From Ancistrus triradiatus (Eukaryota > Chordata > Actinopteri > Siluriformes > Loricariidae), in assembly GCA_025084515.1 (NCBI GenBank), contig JAJAGP010000205.1, positions 434,001 through 498,000 on the forward strand: DNA of 64,000 nt, read 5' to 3'. Positions 23,456 through 34,798 of the stretch are shown piece by piece; positions within the stretch are counted from its first letter, which is position 1; each line of letters starts with the position of its first letter. The position numbers and the translations under genes are program-made. The notes beneath the pieces are model-generated. The model was not told the DNA's origin, did not search any database, and saw only the letters and a program-made list of their open reading frames with translations.

Positions 23456-23733
23456 GGCTACTATGCTAACCCCAGCCTGAACGAAACACAAAGCAGACGG
23501 AGCCACAAACAAAACAATAGGCAGCGGACGCAACCGCGCACAAAACCGCAACACAAAGTCCAGCAACGGATGGAACAACACTGCAACAATCCAGGTAAGT
23601 CCAGAGACAAGGTAATCTAGCAGACGGGACCGCCGTAATCCAGGGTAATCCAGAAAGGAGGAAACCACGGATTGCACCAAATACTCGGGAGAATCAAGAC
23701 AATGCTACTGCGACAGTGCTTGGGAGAGCGGAG

Positions 23734-23742
23734 CTTATAAAG
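23734..23742 (-). promoter_or_regulatory. LTR TATA box
   Basis: CTTTATAAGC on the minus strand, about 140 bp into the LTR, followed by a GC-richer leader. This is the expected place for a U3 core promoter. Confidence 0.6.
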
Positions 23743-24482
23743 AGCTCCATCCGTAGGCCAGTAATCAAATACAACATGGCCCAGGTGAGTCCTCTTGCTT
23801 CTGCAAGGGATTGTGGGCGATGTAGTTCAAATTGGCCACTGGCGAAAATACCAAGTTTGGGCCGTGGATCGTGACACATGGTGCTATTTGCCATGACACG
23901 AACTCGAAATATGAAAGCAAAAAAAGTGAAAGTCAGCAGAGTGATATCGTTTGATGTGAAAAAGCTGTGCTGTTATTACAAATATCAGCACGGTGAGAAC
24001 ACTTCTCGACCAATGAGATGATCAGTGCATGATCAGAACTAACTGTGTAAATAAATAAATATATAAATATATACATTACTTTAGGCTACCATTAGATTAG
24101 ATATACCATTATTTTATTAATGGTATAATGACCATATACTGTATAATTATTTATCAGTCTTTTTATTAGAATACAACCACAAAAATACAGGGAATTTGTA
24201 TGCAGTACTAAAAAATGAGAACACTTGAGCAATTGCAGCATCTGAGAGCTTCATCGGGATGCCAAGTTTACCCTTCTAGAGTCTAAAGAAACTTGATCAG
24301 GTATTGTCTTTTTGAAAGGGAAGCAGCCAAGAAACTAATTTTCAGAAGGGGAACAAGGCGAAAAGGCTAAAATATTCCAGAGCACACAAAGATTGAAATT
24401 AATGTCAGTGGAACAGAGTATAATGGATAAACGAATTCAAGTTTGAGGTTTTTGGGTCCAGTCGTCGACAATGTGCTATATA

Positions 24483-26098
24483 TAGATATGGCCGAAAGTG
24501 TTGGAGCCCCTGAAGTATTCCTCCCAGAAAATTATTGTAATTACACATGTTTTCTAATACACGTGTTTATTTCCTTTGTGTGCACTGGAATAACACACAA
24601 AAAAAACAGAGCAAAAAGGCAAAATTGGTATAATTTCATGCAAAACTCAAAAAAGGGCTGGACATAATTATTGGCAGCCTCAACTTAATATTTGGTTGCA
24701 CACCCTTTGGAAAAAATAACTGAAATCAGTTGCTTCCTATAACCATCAACAAGCTTCTTACACCTCTCAACTGGAATTTTGGACCACTCTTTTTTTGCAA
24801 AGTGCTCCAGGTCTCTCATATTTGAAGGGTGCCTTCTCCCAACAGCAATTTTAAGATCTCTCCACAGGTGTTCATGAGATTTAGATCCAGACTCATTGCT
24901 GGACTATAGAGCTCTCCAGCACTTTGTTTCCATCCATTTCTGGGTGCTGTTTGAAGTATGTTTGGGGTCATTGTCCTGCTGGAAGACCCATGACCTAGGA
25001 CACAAACCCAGCTTTCTGACACTAGGCCCTACATTGCGACCCAAAATCGTTTGGTAATCTTCAGATTTCATGATGCCTTGCACACAGTCAAGGCACCCAG
25101 TGCGAGAGGCAGCAAAACAACCGCAAAGCATCTTCAAACCTCCACCATATTTGACTTTAGGTACTGTGTTATTTTCTTTGTAGGCCTCATTCCGCTTTAG
25201 GTAAACAGTAGAATGATGTGCTTTACCAAAAAAGCTCTATCTTGGTCTCATCTGTCCACAAGACGTTTTCCCAGAAGGATTTTGGCTCAAGCACATACAT
25301 TTTGGCAAACTGCAGTCTAGCTTTTTTATGTCTCTGTGTCAGCAGTGTGTCCTTCCTGGGTCTGTTGCCATAGAGTTTAATTTAATTCAAAAGTCGACGG
25401 ATAACCCGCTCTGACACTGATGCACACTGAGCCTGCAGGACAGCTTGAATTTCTTTGGAACGGGTTTAGGGCTGTTTATCCACCATCCGAACTATTCTGC
25501 ATTGCAACCTTTCATCAGTTTTTCTCTTCCGCCCACATCCAGGGAGATCAGCCACAGTGCCATGGGTTGTAAACTTCTTGATTATGTTGCGCATCGTGGA
25601 CAAAGGAACATCAAGATCTCTGGAGATGGACTTGTAACCTTGAGATTGTTGACATTTTTCCACAATTGTGGTTCTCAAGTCCTCAGACAGTTCTCTTCTC
25701 CTCTTTCTGTTCTCCATGCTTAGTGTGGCACACACAGACACACAATGCAAAGATTGAGTCAACTTCTCTTCTTTTTATCTGGTTTCAGGGGTGATTTTTA
25801 TATTGATTACACCTGTTTCTTGCTACAGGTGAGTTTAAACGAGCATCACATGCTTGAAACAAAGTTATGTACCCACAATTATGAAAATGTGCCAATCATT
25901 TTGTCCTCCCCGTTTTTGGAGTTTTGTGTGAAATTATGTCAAATTTGCCTTTCCTTTCTCTGCTTTTTTGTGTTGTTTTAATACACACAAAGGAAATGAA
26001 TATGTGTATCACAAAACGTGGAATTGCAATAATTTTCTGGGAGAAATACTTCATTTTCTGGAAATATTTTCGGGTGCAAACACTTTCGGCCATGACCG
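24483..26098 (-). mobile_element. Tc1-III element, near full length
   Basis: The left end, with ATATGGCCGAAAGTGTTGG, and the right end CACTTTCGGCCATGACCG form inverted repeats. TA flanks both sides (24481-24482, 26099-26100). Inside is one complete-length but broken transposase on the minus strand. At ~1.6 kb it has the normal length for this type of Tc1 element, so most of the decay is by point change and small indels. Confidence 0.9.
24685..25717 (-). pseudogene. Tc1-III transposase pseudogene
   Basis: Start at 25717 in MENRKRRRELSEDLRTTIVE. The N-terminal paired-like region follows (SQGYKSISRDLDVPLSTMRN, GRKRKTDERLQ). The middle is frameshifted. The DDE segment appears as GCFAASRTGCLDCV and WVFQQDNDPKHTSNSTQKW (second catalytic aspartate intact). 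The third-acid block reads DLNLMNTCGE instead of the usual DLNPIEHLW, showing a frameshift or substitutions, and the reading ends with a TKY-stop at 24685. It is a bipartite DNA-binding/DDE34E-type enzyme in its intact relatives; this copy is inactive. Confidence 0.85.
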
Positions 26099-26168
26099 TA
26101 TGGTCATTATACTATTGCTAAAGGAAAAAATCTGATGGTAGGCTAAGACTTTTGCACAATACTGTATA

Positions 26169-27684
26169 TTCGTGGAGGATGCTAAAGGACTTACACTTGT
26201 TGTCCAGTCTTACTCGCACCCAGAGGATGGTTGATTTTCTCATTTGAGCCTGGTTAAGTATCTTCCTTAAGCATCTCAGGGAGTTTTTTCTTGCCACTGT
26301 CACCACCGAGTGCTCTTTTGGAGTCTACGCTGGCTCTTTGTAAAGTTGTTTTGCAAATATGTGTATAGTTATGCGCGTGACAAAAACACATTGCCATGTG
26401 CCATACAACTGGGATACTATCATTGGGATATGCCTTACTGTGTCAAACAAAAACACTGCAAATGAATAGTAGCAAGTCACTCTGAGTAAATGGGGCTTTG
26501 ACGTACATTGTTTCAGCAGTTAATTTTTGTGTCCTGCAGATCGTTACAGTAAGTGTTAAGGATAAGAAAGTAGACACTTTGTGGAGGTAAAAACTTGGCT
26601 AATATAAAATGCTTAGTTTCTAGGTCTTCAGAAACTGGTAACCTTTTTGTTCAAAATGATGTACATTCCAAAAATGTCCAAACATAATGTACATTTTCGA
26701 ACTGCTGATAGATTTTCCTCAAACATTCTGTGCTGTTTTAAGCCACATCAAGCTTCCAGACCCCTAAAGCCCTTGCTTTAGTCAGGTGCTTCAATCAGGT
26801 CAATAATGCGTCCCCATTCTGAGGACAAAGTACTGTCCTGAAAGTGAACCGCCATAACAAAGCGAGAGATAACAGTTCTCAAAGACAGGCAGATAAGAGT
26901 GCACTTGATTGCCTTGGGAGATAATGACTGGGTTGCTGTTCTGCATTTCAATCTGACACTCAGCCATGCATATATATCAGCTGCTTCATGACTCTTAGTG
27001 TTAGAAGGAGTGGATTTGGAAGTACTGTTAAGCAGAGACACAAAGAAGGACAGGAGCATTATTGCTTACAGACTCATTTTACAGGTCTTACAATGCGTTG
27101 TTGTTTGCAGTTATTTTTCGATAATAATACTTAATAATAGTACTGCTACTACTAATAATAATTAGAACATCTACATCCGTGGTCCCATAAGGTTATTGTT
27201 CATATTATTATTAAGGTTAATAACCTACTAAACCCATATATCATCTTGCCAGATACATTAGTTGTTGTAGTGCAGCGGTTGTACTGAAACATGCCTCTGG
27301 TGCAGAAAGTTTTATTAGACACACAGTTTTCTTAAACACATACGGCATCAGCGTGAGCAGAGTGAATACTGAGCAATGTTTGGCTGGCGCCTCCCGCCTT
27401 ATAAGCACCAAGATGATGATGAACAATGTGTGCTGGATCTGCGCTGTGCAATGTGAAAGCTGCACGTGGACCGCATAACAGTTGCGGATTAGTTTCTGTT
27501 TAAGAATGTCTGTGGCAGAAAGAGGTACAAATGGAGTAAGAACTGTGTCTTTGTAGCACAGCACACCAGAGTTAAATGCATTCATTTATAGTTCCCTGCT
27601 CTCTTGTGAAAAATCTGTACCCATCTTGAATATGACAGAAAAAACTTTGCACTGTCTTATAAAAGACAGTTTCTTCTTCCATAA

Positions 27685-27686
<2 letters not shown>
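26169..27686. other. Mostly unclassified DNA
   Basis: A short LINE-tail fragment lies near 26270-26355 (CTCAGGGAGTTTTTTCTTGC..GTAAAGTTGTTTTGC). Minus ORFs at 26778-27059 and 27241-27585 have no domain I recognise. 26730-27060 looks unique. Confidence 0.4.

Positions 27687-27733
<47 letters not shown>
27687..27733. repeat. (TG)n microsatellite
   Basis: About 23 uninterrupted TG dinucleotides. The poly-HT stretch in the minus ORF here is an artefact of it. Confidence 0.97.
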
Positions 27734-27735
<2 letters not shown>

Positions 27736-28229
27736 AGCTCTACGCTGAAAATAAATTTTATGAAATTGTGAAATCAAAACGTGACGGTCGATGTTGATTA
27801 TTAAATAAATGAGTGAATGGGAAACACTGCAGAGTCTTGGCTTTTTAGTCAATACTGGTTCACTACAGTATCCCATACAGCAGTGCTATGGAAAACGTAT
27901 AATATAGTGTATGGTCAACATCCAGATTGCATCATGGATGTTAAGCAGCACATACCAGTAGTTATAATCATAATAACAGTAATAAAAATAGTATGGTTAT
28001 TAAGGTTCCATCTGGTACTCTGAAGATAGACTGACACCATGTCTAGGGTTGGTTCATGCCAAGTAGTAGTAGTAGTACTAAGAAAACACTGACCCTTCTT
28101 TATTTCTACTAGAATTTTCACATATTTAAGCCCTAAGTGCTGAAGCTGTAGTATTTTTCTACTTTTCTCCTCACAGTGTTTTTCTCCACATTTCTCAGCT
28201 CAGCCAAGTCTGAGGTCGAAGTGCATACT

Positions 28230-28370
28230 TATCTATGCTGCCGTACCCTCAGAGTAGTTGTAGGTTAAGGGCCTCACTCAAAGGACCAGAAGTAGCTCTT
28301 TGGTGTTCTTTGAATTTGAACTCGGGTCACTGCTGCAGACACTTAAGTGCTGACCTGATGGTTTTCTCTG
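28230..28370 (-). repeat. Possible ancient tRNA-SINE
   Basis: GGTTAAGGGCCTCACTCAAA, TTTGAACTCGGGTCACTGC and TAAGTGCTGACCTGATGG keep the order of a reversed SINE middle, B box and A box, but with heavy divergence. Confidence 0.4.
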
Positions 28371-28457
28371 AACTGGATAACTGTAAAGAGATGTGTGCTT
28401 TGTAGAGCGTATGTTTAACTTTTGTGAATGTTCACCTGTCTTGGAGCTCACCTTCAG

Positions 28458-28458
<1 letters not shown>

Positions 28459-28493
<35 letters not shown>
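28459..28493. repeat. (TTA)n microsatellite
   Basis: About 11-12 copies of ATT/TTA. It explains the poly-N tract of the minus ORF over it. Confidence 0.97.
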
Positions 28494-28696
28494 GCAATAT
28501 TATCAATGATACTTAATATAGTCAACTGAAAGATAATTAAAATTAAAAACTTTAATGATATTGTTAGTAAGAAACAATTGGGAAACCAGTCTGGGTATTG
28601 AACAGAGTGACTGTGTTCCTTCGGGACAGGCACTAGAATCCTGTGGCCCCAACCAGGAAAAGTGAAAATGTATTCACTGAACAAAAGAAAAATAAC

Positions 28697-29445
28697 GCAT
28701 GCTTGAAAGTTTGTGAACCCTTTAGAATTTTCTATATTTCTGAATAAATATGACCTAAAACATCATCAGATTTTCACACAATCCTAAAAGTAGATAAAGA
28801 GAACCCAGTTAAACAAATGAGACAAAAACATTATGCTTGGTCATTTATTTATTGAGGAAAATGATCCAATATTACATATTAGTGAGTGGTAAAAGTATGT
28901 GAACGTCTAGGATTAGCAGTCAAATTGAACAGGGATCTGTCAAAGTCTGCTCTTCACAACATGTTTGTGGAAGTGTGTCATGACACGAACAAAGGAGGTT
29001 TCTGAGGACCTCAGCAAAAGAGTTGTTGATGCTTATCAGGCTGGAAAAGGTTCCAAAACCATCTCTAAAGAGTTTGGACTCCACCAATCCACAGTCAGAC
29101 AGATTGCGTACAAAGGGAGGAAATTGTTACCCTCCCCAGGAGTGGCCGACCAACAAAGGTCACTCCAAGAGCAAGGTGTGTAATAGTTGGCGAGGTCAGA
29201 AAGGACCCGGAGTAACTTCTAAGGAACTGAAGGCCTCTCACATTGGCTAATGTTAATTTTCATGAGTCCACCATCAGAAGAACACTGAACAACAATGGTG
29301 TGCATGGCAGTGTTGCAAGGAGAAAGCCACTGCTCTCCAAAAAGAACATTGCTGCTCGTCTGCAGTTTGCTAAAGATCACGCAGACAAGCCAAAAGGTTA
29401 TTGGAAGAATGTTTTGTGGATGGATGAGACCAAAATAGAACTTGG
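28697..29445 (+). mobile_element. Tc1-I copy, 3'-truncated, with broken transposase N-half
   Basis: The left terminal repeat starts at GCTTGAAAGTTTGTGAACCC, with the first bases lost. The transposase start is at 28980 (MTRTKEVSEDLSKRVVDAY, FGLHQSTVRQIAYKG). Two frame changes follow, then RRTLNNNGVHGSVARRKPLL and GYWKNVLWMDETKIEL, the block with the first catalytic aspartate. The copy stops at 29445 and Tigger-like sequence begins. Everything from the second catalytic residue onward is missing. Confidence 0.88.
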
Positions 29446-30396
29446 GCACTTGCTTACACTAGTATGAGTTTAGCCACAAGACTCCTTTCAGCCGAAACTC
29501 AATTCACGATTCATGATTTATAAGTCACGATTCAGTACACAGTGATTCAGGTTCACAATATCTTCAAGAGAAGATCTCCGCTATTTTTATTGTGTTTTTC
29601 TTGATTTTTACACAGGCTGCAGTTAGCATAATAGCTATGGTATGCTGGCGCCCAGAGCTCATCAATAGATTAAGTATTGCTTTTACTTTTCAGTTTCAGT
29701 CCATTACTTACTAAATTGAATGATATTTTTCAACATTTTATTTTAAAATAAGCTTTGTGTTTTAATGGTTTTGGCCAGCTGTAGGTTAATGTATGTGTTT
29801 TAAACATTAATTTGCTTATCATTGTATGCTTTCCATATCTCAGCTATGATAAAGTATAGACCACTCTACCAAACACTCATTAAATGCCTCAGTTCATGAT
29901 ACATTTAACTTATGATGGATTTGTAAGAAAATATTCTCGTTGTACAGCAAGTCAACAAATCTTACGCACACACATACCCACACTTCGCAAAACTGGTGAA
30001 CATTTCCAAGGCCAAAGAACATTCTGTACTTAGCCAGCTTTGGCTGAGACGCACCTGCAAAGTCAGGTCCTAAAGAGACTTAGTCTGAACGAGTGACATC
30101 ACCACAATTAGAAATGTAAATATATAAGATGTAAATAGTTACAAAGGCATATGTTTCTGACAAATCTTCCACATCGTAAATCAGGGAGCACAATACAATT
30201 CTTTTATTGCATATAATGCCTTATACAGTGCGGATTTTCTTGAGGTCTTGAACAGATTAATTGAATTCTCATTATTCCCTACTTGCTTCCTTACTTATCC
30301 CAACTTGCTTGGCCCTTGTTTTCGACAAGCCTTCTGGAACGAATTAATGATGACAACCGAGGTACCCTTTTGTATATTAAAACGCTACACATACAC
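29446..30396. mobile_element. pogo/Tigger-like remnant, second copy
   Basis: Shares blocks in order with 4763-5451: AAACTCAATTCACGATTCAT, CAGTACACAGTGATTCAGGT, GCCAGCTGTAGGTTAATGT, AAATCAGGGAGCAC. The right end GGAACGAATTAATGATGACA followed by ACCGAGGTACCC is Tigger-like terminal sequence. No transposase domain survives. Confidence 0.6.
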
Positions 30397-30399
30397 AAT

Positions 30400-30600
30400 G
30401 AAAGTGGACAGTACCAGAGGTCGCCAGATCAATCTCGATCTCGGGCGGTGTGGAGTTTGCATATCCTCCTAGTGTGGGTTTACTAGGTTAATTGGTTGCT
30501 CTAATTTGGCCCAGTATGAATATCTATGGCTTGTATCAATATAACTTGCCACTGCCATTCACAGCCATTGATGCAACGTTAAATGAACAAGTACATAAAT
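30400..30600 (+). repeat. Second SINE type, diverged fragment
   Basis: GGTGTGGAGTTTGCATATCC, AGTGTGGGTTTACTAGGTT and TTAATTGGTTGCTCTAATTTGGCC align with the body of the 40791-41115 SINE in forward orientation. The tRNA-like head is missing. Confidence 0.6.
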
Positions 30601-31089
30601 AAGCATACTGAAAATAGACATCATTTAGTCTTAACCTTACAGACCAAGTAGTAACCGATTTTATATTTTGTCCTTCACAATATAGAAAGCCTCAAATCTA
30701 AACTCTATATGATTATCCCTGATAAAGGTTTTCTCTATGAAAAGCCCAGTGAGAATTATGATTGTGCCTGTCTGTTTTTTAAATTGTTTGAATTGAATTA
30801 CACACAAAGCAATCACTTCAAGTTTGCTTTTAAGAATAAAATGTGTGAAGGCTTAGATTGATTATCGAGTTTCTAAAGATCAAGATGAACATTCTTATTA
30901 TTAAATCTGAAAGTGACATATGGTCCTACAAGAAATGGTGAGTAGGAAAAGTGTGCTGAAGTTTAAGGCACATTTAAGAAAATCTGTAAAGCATATATGC
31001 TTTCCAATGTGCGCTTGGGCTTTATATTTATTTAATGTTGCTTTCAACATCAATGGCTATTCTTGTCAGAAACTAGGTCACGTCCATAG

Positions 31090-31287
31090 TAGTCCAGTTT
31101 AGACTGACCAATTACCCTAGCACATATCTTTGTTATGTGGGAGAAAAACAGGACAAACACGGAACAAATGCGGACATGGGGAGCGCATGGGAACTTGACA
31201 CAGATGCAGTCAGAGGTTGGGATTGATCCAGCGATCTCTGGATTTATAAGGCGATCACCCAAACTGAGTGCGCCACTGTGCCACCCT
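31090..31287 (-). repeat. Second SINE type, diverged copy
   Basis: Plus-strand text runs body to head: GACATGGGGAGCGCATGGGA, TTGGGATTGATCCAGCGATC (reverse B box) and GCGCCACTGTGCCACC (reverse head). Same family as 40791-41115. Confidence 0.7.
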
Positions 31288-31298
31288 GCTTTCAAATA

Positions 31299-31745
31299 TA
31301 CTCACTGACCAAAAAAAAAAAAAATGCACCCAGATTGAAATGTCAGATTGTTGCAAAACTCAGCATGCAGTTATATCTCAGGCAGGTATGTAAATGATTA
31401 CAGCTGTGGTCTGTTTAAACACTGATTCTTGCCATGTAAAAGTGCTTTCACTGCTGCCCTATAAAAAGGTTCTTAGGGGCTACTTTTGGGTAATGTACAT
31501 CTTGGTGAAGGACCATTGACAGCTAGATATGCCTCTATGGCACATTCAAGATATTTTGCCCAGTTGACAGACTCTGAGGGGACCATCATTGGACTGAGAG
31601 AATCAAGGTTGGTCATTTCGGCAAATTGCTGATGTGATTGTTGAGGATCTACAGGTCCAGCTGTAACATCTGTGGGCAAATGTGCCACAGGATACCATAG
31701 AGAACCTGTTTGCCTCCAATGCACAAACGTATCTGATCTTGTATC
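31299..31745 (+). mobile_element. Tc1-V deletion derivative
   Basis: AAACTCAGCATGCAGTTATA and AGGTATGTAAATGATTACAG match the left end of the 44752-46058 element. The plus strand then keeps an N-terminal piece (TIIGLRES) joined to a C-terminal piece (LWANVPQDTIENLFASNAQT), with the catalytic core deleted. The 91-residue minus ORF here is only a shadow. Confidence 0.7.
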
Positions 31746-32097
31746 CATACACGAGGAACCCCAACAGGGTAACTAGAGCCTCCGTTCAATTATACAGTTT
31801 TCCCCAATAAAACTTATTATTTATCATACTTACCATTACTTATCATTTTGCTCTAATATTGTAATCAGATGCAATTACATATCATTTGCATGCATTTGAA
31901 TTGTGAAAATATCCTTTATATTTACATTAGAGTGGCATAAAAAGACTGTGACAATGGTAGTGTCCAGTCAACGACCTGTTTCACAGAACATAATGCAGTC
32001 ATTAAATGACGCGTTCCTGTATACTACTCTTTCACTGCTAAACTTCTGCAGAAAAACTAAAATAAACAAAATACAAATAAAAAAATTCTTAATTCCT

Positions 32098-32357
32098 CCA
32101 TTCGTTTTCTATACCTGGTCAGGGCACAACGCTGGAACAAACCCTGACCTGGCTGCCAGTCTATCACGGGGCACACACAGGTACACTTTAGAGACTCCAA
32201 TTGATGTTATGCATGTAGGACACCGGAGTACCCGGAGGAAACCCACTCATACAATTGGAGAACTTGCAAACCACATTAAGGCAGCTGGGATTCAAACCAT
32301 GGTCTCTGGAGCTGAGACAACAATGTTAATCACTGCTCCACTGTGCTGCCCTGCCTA
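32098..32357 (-). repeat. Second SINE type, moderately preserved
   Basis: GGACACCGGAGTACCCGGAG, GGAGAACTTGCAAACCAC, GGGATTCAAACCATGGTC (reverse B box) and CTGCTCCACTGTGCTGCC (reverse head). The upstream portion (CTGACCTGGCTGCCAGTC) differs from the 40791 copy. Confidence 0.7.
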
Positions 32358-32440
32358 AGACATTTTTCACTTTATTTGTGGTATTTATTATTGAGGTTCA
32401 ATTTGCATTACTAATGCAAAACAGATCAATGCAGATTTAG

Positions 32441-32622
32441 TTACCCATACTTACATTACCATTCATCTGGAGGACCTTATCCAGAGAGACTTACAACAGA
32501 GCTGATCAGTAGAAGATTTAATGACTTGTTCAAGGGCACAACAGGGGCAGTTTGGCAGAGCCGGGATTTGCACATGCAACCTTCCAACTAGTAATACAGG
32601 GCCACAACCCCTGAGTCAATAG
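32441..32622 (-). repeat. Diverged tRNA-SINE
   Basis: Reverse tail ACCTTATCCAGAGAGACTTA, then TTGTTCAAGGGCACA and CGGGATTTGCACATGCAACC (reverse B box). Confidence 0.65.
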
Positions 32623-32702
32623 TGTATCTATCACATTATTTATAATCACAAACAATTTTTGTTCTGTGTTATTTATTGGTGTAATTTTATTTGATTTGTG
32701 TG

Positions 32703-33839
32703 CAGTGGTGCTTGAAAGTTTGTGATCCCTTTAGAATTGTATATATTTCTGCATAAATATGACCTAAAACATCATCAGATTTTCACACAAGTCCTAAAAG
32801 TAGATAAAGAGAACCCAGTTAAACAAATGAGACAAACATATTATACTTGGTCATTTATTTATTATGAAAATTATTTATTTATTAGGAAAATGATCCAATA
32901 TTACATATTAGTGATTACATATTACATATTAATGATCCAATATTACATATTACCACCATGTTTCACAGATGGGATAAGGTGATTATGCTGGAATGCATTG
33001 TTTTTCTTTCTCCAAACATGACGCTTTTCTTTTAAACCAAAAAGTTCTATTTTGGTTTCATCCATCCACAAAACATTCTTCCAATAACCTTCTGGCTTGT
33101 CCATGTGATCTTTATCAAACTGCAGACGAGCAGCAATGTTCTTTTTGGAGAGCAGTGGCTTTCTCCTTGCAACCCTGCCTGCACACCTTGTTGTTCAGTG
33201 TTCTTCTGATGGAGGACTCAATGAACATTAACATCAGCCAAGGTGATGAATGAAGGCTCTTCATGTTGCTTAGTAAACGTTTACCACTGTGGGTCCATTT
33301 TTGTCAACCATCAGCCAACTATTAACACAAACACCTTGCTCTTGGAGTGTATCTTTGTTGTCGATCACCACTATCCTGGGAGGGGTAACAATGGTCTTGA
33401 TTATACTCCATTTGTTCACAGATCTGTCCTGCTGTGGATTGCGGTGGAGTCCAAACTCTTTAAGATGATTTTGGGTAACCTTTCTCAGCCCTGATGACAT
33501 CAACACAGTCTTTGTGCCCACTCACCACCTGAATTGTCGTCCCTTATGACATGAAAAACACCTGACTCTAATTTTCCTCTTCAAATTACTGTTAATACCT
33601 AGAGTTTCACATACTTTTGCCATCTCACGTATATGTAATATATTGGATCATTTTTCCTCATAAGGTCATGACCAAGTATAATATTTTATGATGCAATTGT
33701 TTAACTGGGTTCCCCTCTTTAGCTACTTTTATAGTCTGTGTTGAAAATCTGATGAATGTTTTTAGGTCAGATTTATTTATATTCCCACTGCAGACAATAT
33801 AGAAATTCTAAAGTGTTCACAAAACTTTCAAGACCACTG
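32703..33839 (-). mobile_element. Tc1-I copy with both ends, core deleted
   Basis: CAGTGGTGCTTGAAAGTTTG at 32703 and the inverted right end finishing AAGACCACTG at 33839. TA follows on the right and TG precedes on the left (a changed TA). Minus-strand transposase pieces cover the N-half: GYWKNVLW-type block at about 33080-33050, RRKPLLSKKNIA at about 33150, and KEFGLHRNPQQDRSVNKW near 33450. The C-terminal catalytic half is gone: terminal-repeat sequence with local ATTACATATTA duplications joins straight to transposase near 32953. Confidence 0.88.
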
Positions 33840-34244
33840 TAATATTTTTTGTTTAATATCTTAGGGATATTCACTATCATATTTTGTTGTGGCTGCTATC
33901 TCTGTCAAAACGTTTTTTTTTTTGGTATTTTAACGGTTAATATCTCCATCAATTTGCCATCTTTAACGACAGCCACAGAGACTATATACAGTATATCATA
34001 CTCACAAGGTTACTTGTTATGAAGTGCTGAGTGTCTAGTCATATCTATACTACTTAGATCAGGCGCAATTTTTTTTTTTCAACCTAATGAATGTGCTTTA
34101 TGGACTGTGGGTGTAACAAACAGGACAGTTACCCAGAATAAATCCACATGGGCACTAGGAGGATAGTTCATAACTTCACACAAAGGCACCAGGAAGACCG
34201 CTTCAAACCAGGGGCTTGCAGACCGGAACGTGCAGGAACAAGAC

Positions 34245-34380
34245 ACAAATCACGTCAGATTTATTGATATAGTGGCTTTTTACAATGAAGCATTGGTCTC
34301 AAAATAGTTTTTACCTTTTACATTATCTTCTAACATCTATGGCCAATCCCAAATTGAGGAAGCCTCGGCCGACAAGTTGC
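34245..34380 (-). repeat. LINE 3'-tail fragment, inverted relative to 34560-34798
   Basis: CACGTCAGATTTATTGATAT..TTTACAATGAAGCATTGGTCTC is the reversed tail; GGCCAATCCCAAATTGAGGA follows. With the forward copy at 34560-34798 it forms an inverted pair about 200 bp apart. Confidence 0.65.
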
Positions 34381-34559
34381 AAGTGGTGTTGGTTTTATTA
34401 ATGAATATATTGGTGTGAAAACAAGCATGTAAACATCAAGAGTGAAAACAGCAAGGCTACGTTACTATGCTAACACTAACACTTAATGTTCGATGTGCAT
34501 AACTTCACATCTCTACTTCGAACTTTTGACTTCCATGACTTTAGTTCGCTCCTAGATTT

Positions 34560-34798
34560 TATCATCTAACGGCCTCGCCCAGGAGGTTGGTCCCTTTTTG
34601 AGTCTTGGTCCTCCCAAGGTTTCTTCCTATAACTCAGGGAGTTTTTCCTTGCCACTGTCGCCCTAGGCTTGCTCAATTTGGGATTGGACGTAGTTATTAG
34701 GAGATAATCTAAACTTGTAAAGTTGCTTTGAGACAATGCTCCATTGTAAAAAGCGCTATATAAATAAATCTGACTTGACTTGACTTAACACCAACGCA
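34560..34798 (+). repeat. LINE 3' end with (CTTGA)n tail
   Basis: GGTTGGTCCCTTTTTGAGTC, TTCTTCCTATAACTCAGGGA, AACTTGTAAAGTTGCTTTGA and AAAGCGCTATATAAATAAAT lead into CTGACTTGACTTGACTT. It is the best 3' end of this 5'-truncated LINE family in the window. Other pieces are at 11202, 43340 and 60676. Confidence 0.75.

Larger units (their letters stand above)
22823..23876 (-). mobile_element. Solo LTR with perfect 5-bp target duplication
   Basis: A 1,054-bp block begins TGTTACGAT and ends ATCGTGACA on the plus strand and is flanked on both sides by CATGG (22818-22822 and 23877-23881). Read on the minus strand it starts TGTCACGATCC and has a TATAAG box about 140 bp in (23734-23742). An AATAAA signal lies about 65 bp from the end (complement of 22889-22894), and it finishes ATCGTAACA. 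This order is that of a U3-R-U5 LTR. No internal retroviral genes adjoin it, so it is most simply a solo LTR left by LTR-LTR recombination. Gypsy or ERV origin is not decided. Confidence 0.85.
24190..26164 (+). mobile_element. Tc1-VII remnant hosting a nested Tc1-III
   Basis: The left piece (24190-24480) encodes plus-strand transposase debris: ANN-type GGGAAGCAGCCAAGAAACT, AAAAGGCTAAAATATTCCAG and the conserved FKFEVFGSSRRQ just after a decayed first-aspartate block. It stops where Tc1-III begins. Right of the insertion, 26101-26164 ends GGCTAAGACTTTTGCACAAT..ACTG before TA, which reads as a Tc1 right terminus. The rest of the element is lost. Confidence 0.7.

Noticed and set aside
27241..27585. 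114-residue minus ORF
   Set aside because: No recognisable domain and no supporting context. Left as unclassified.
27586..27876. 96-residue minus ORF with poly-HT
   Set aside because: Its centre is the (TG)n microsatellite.
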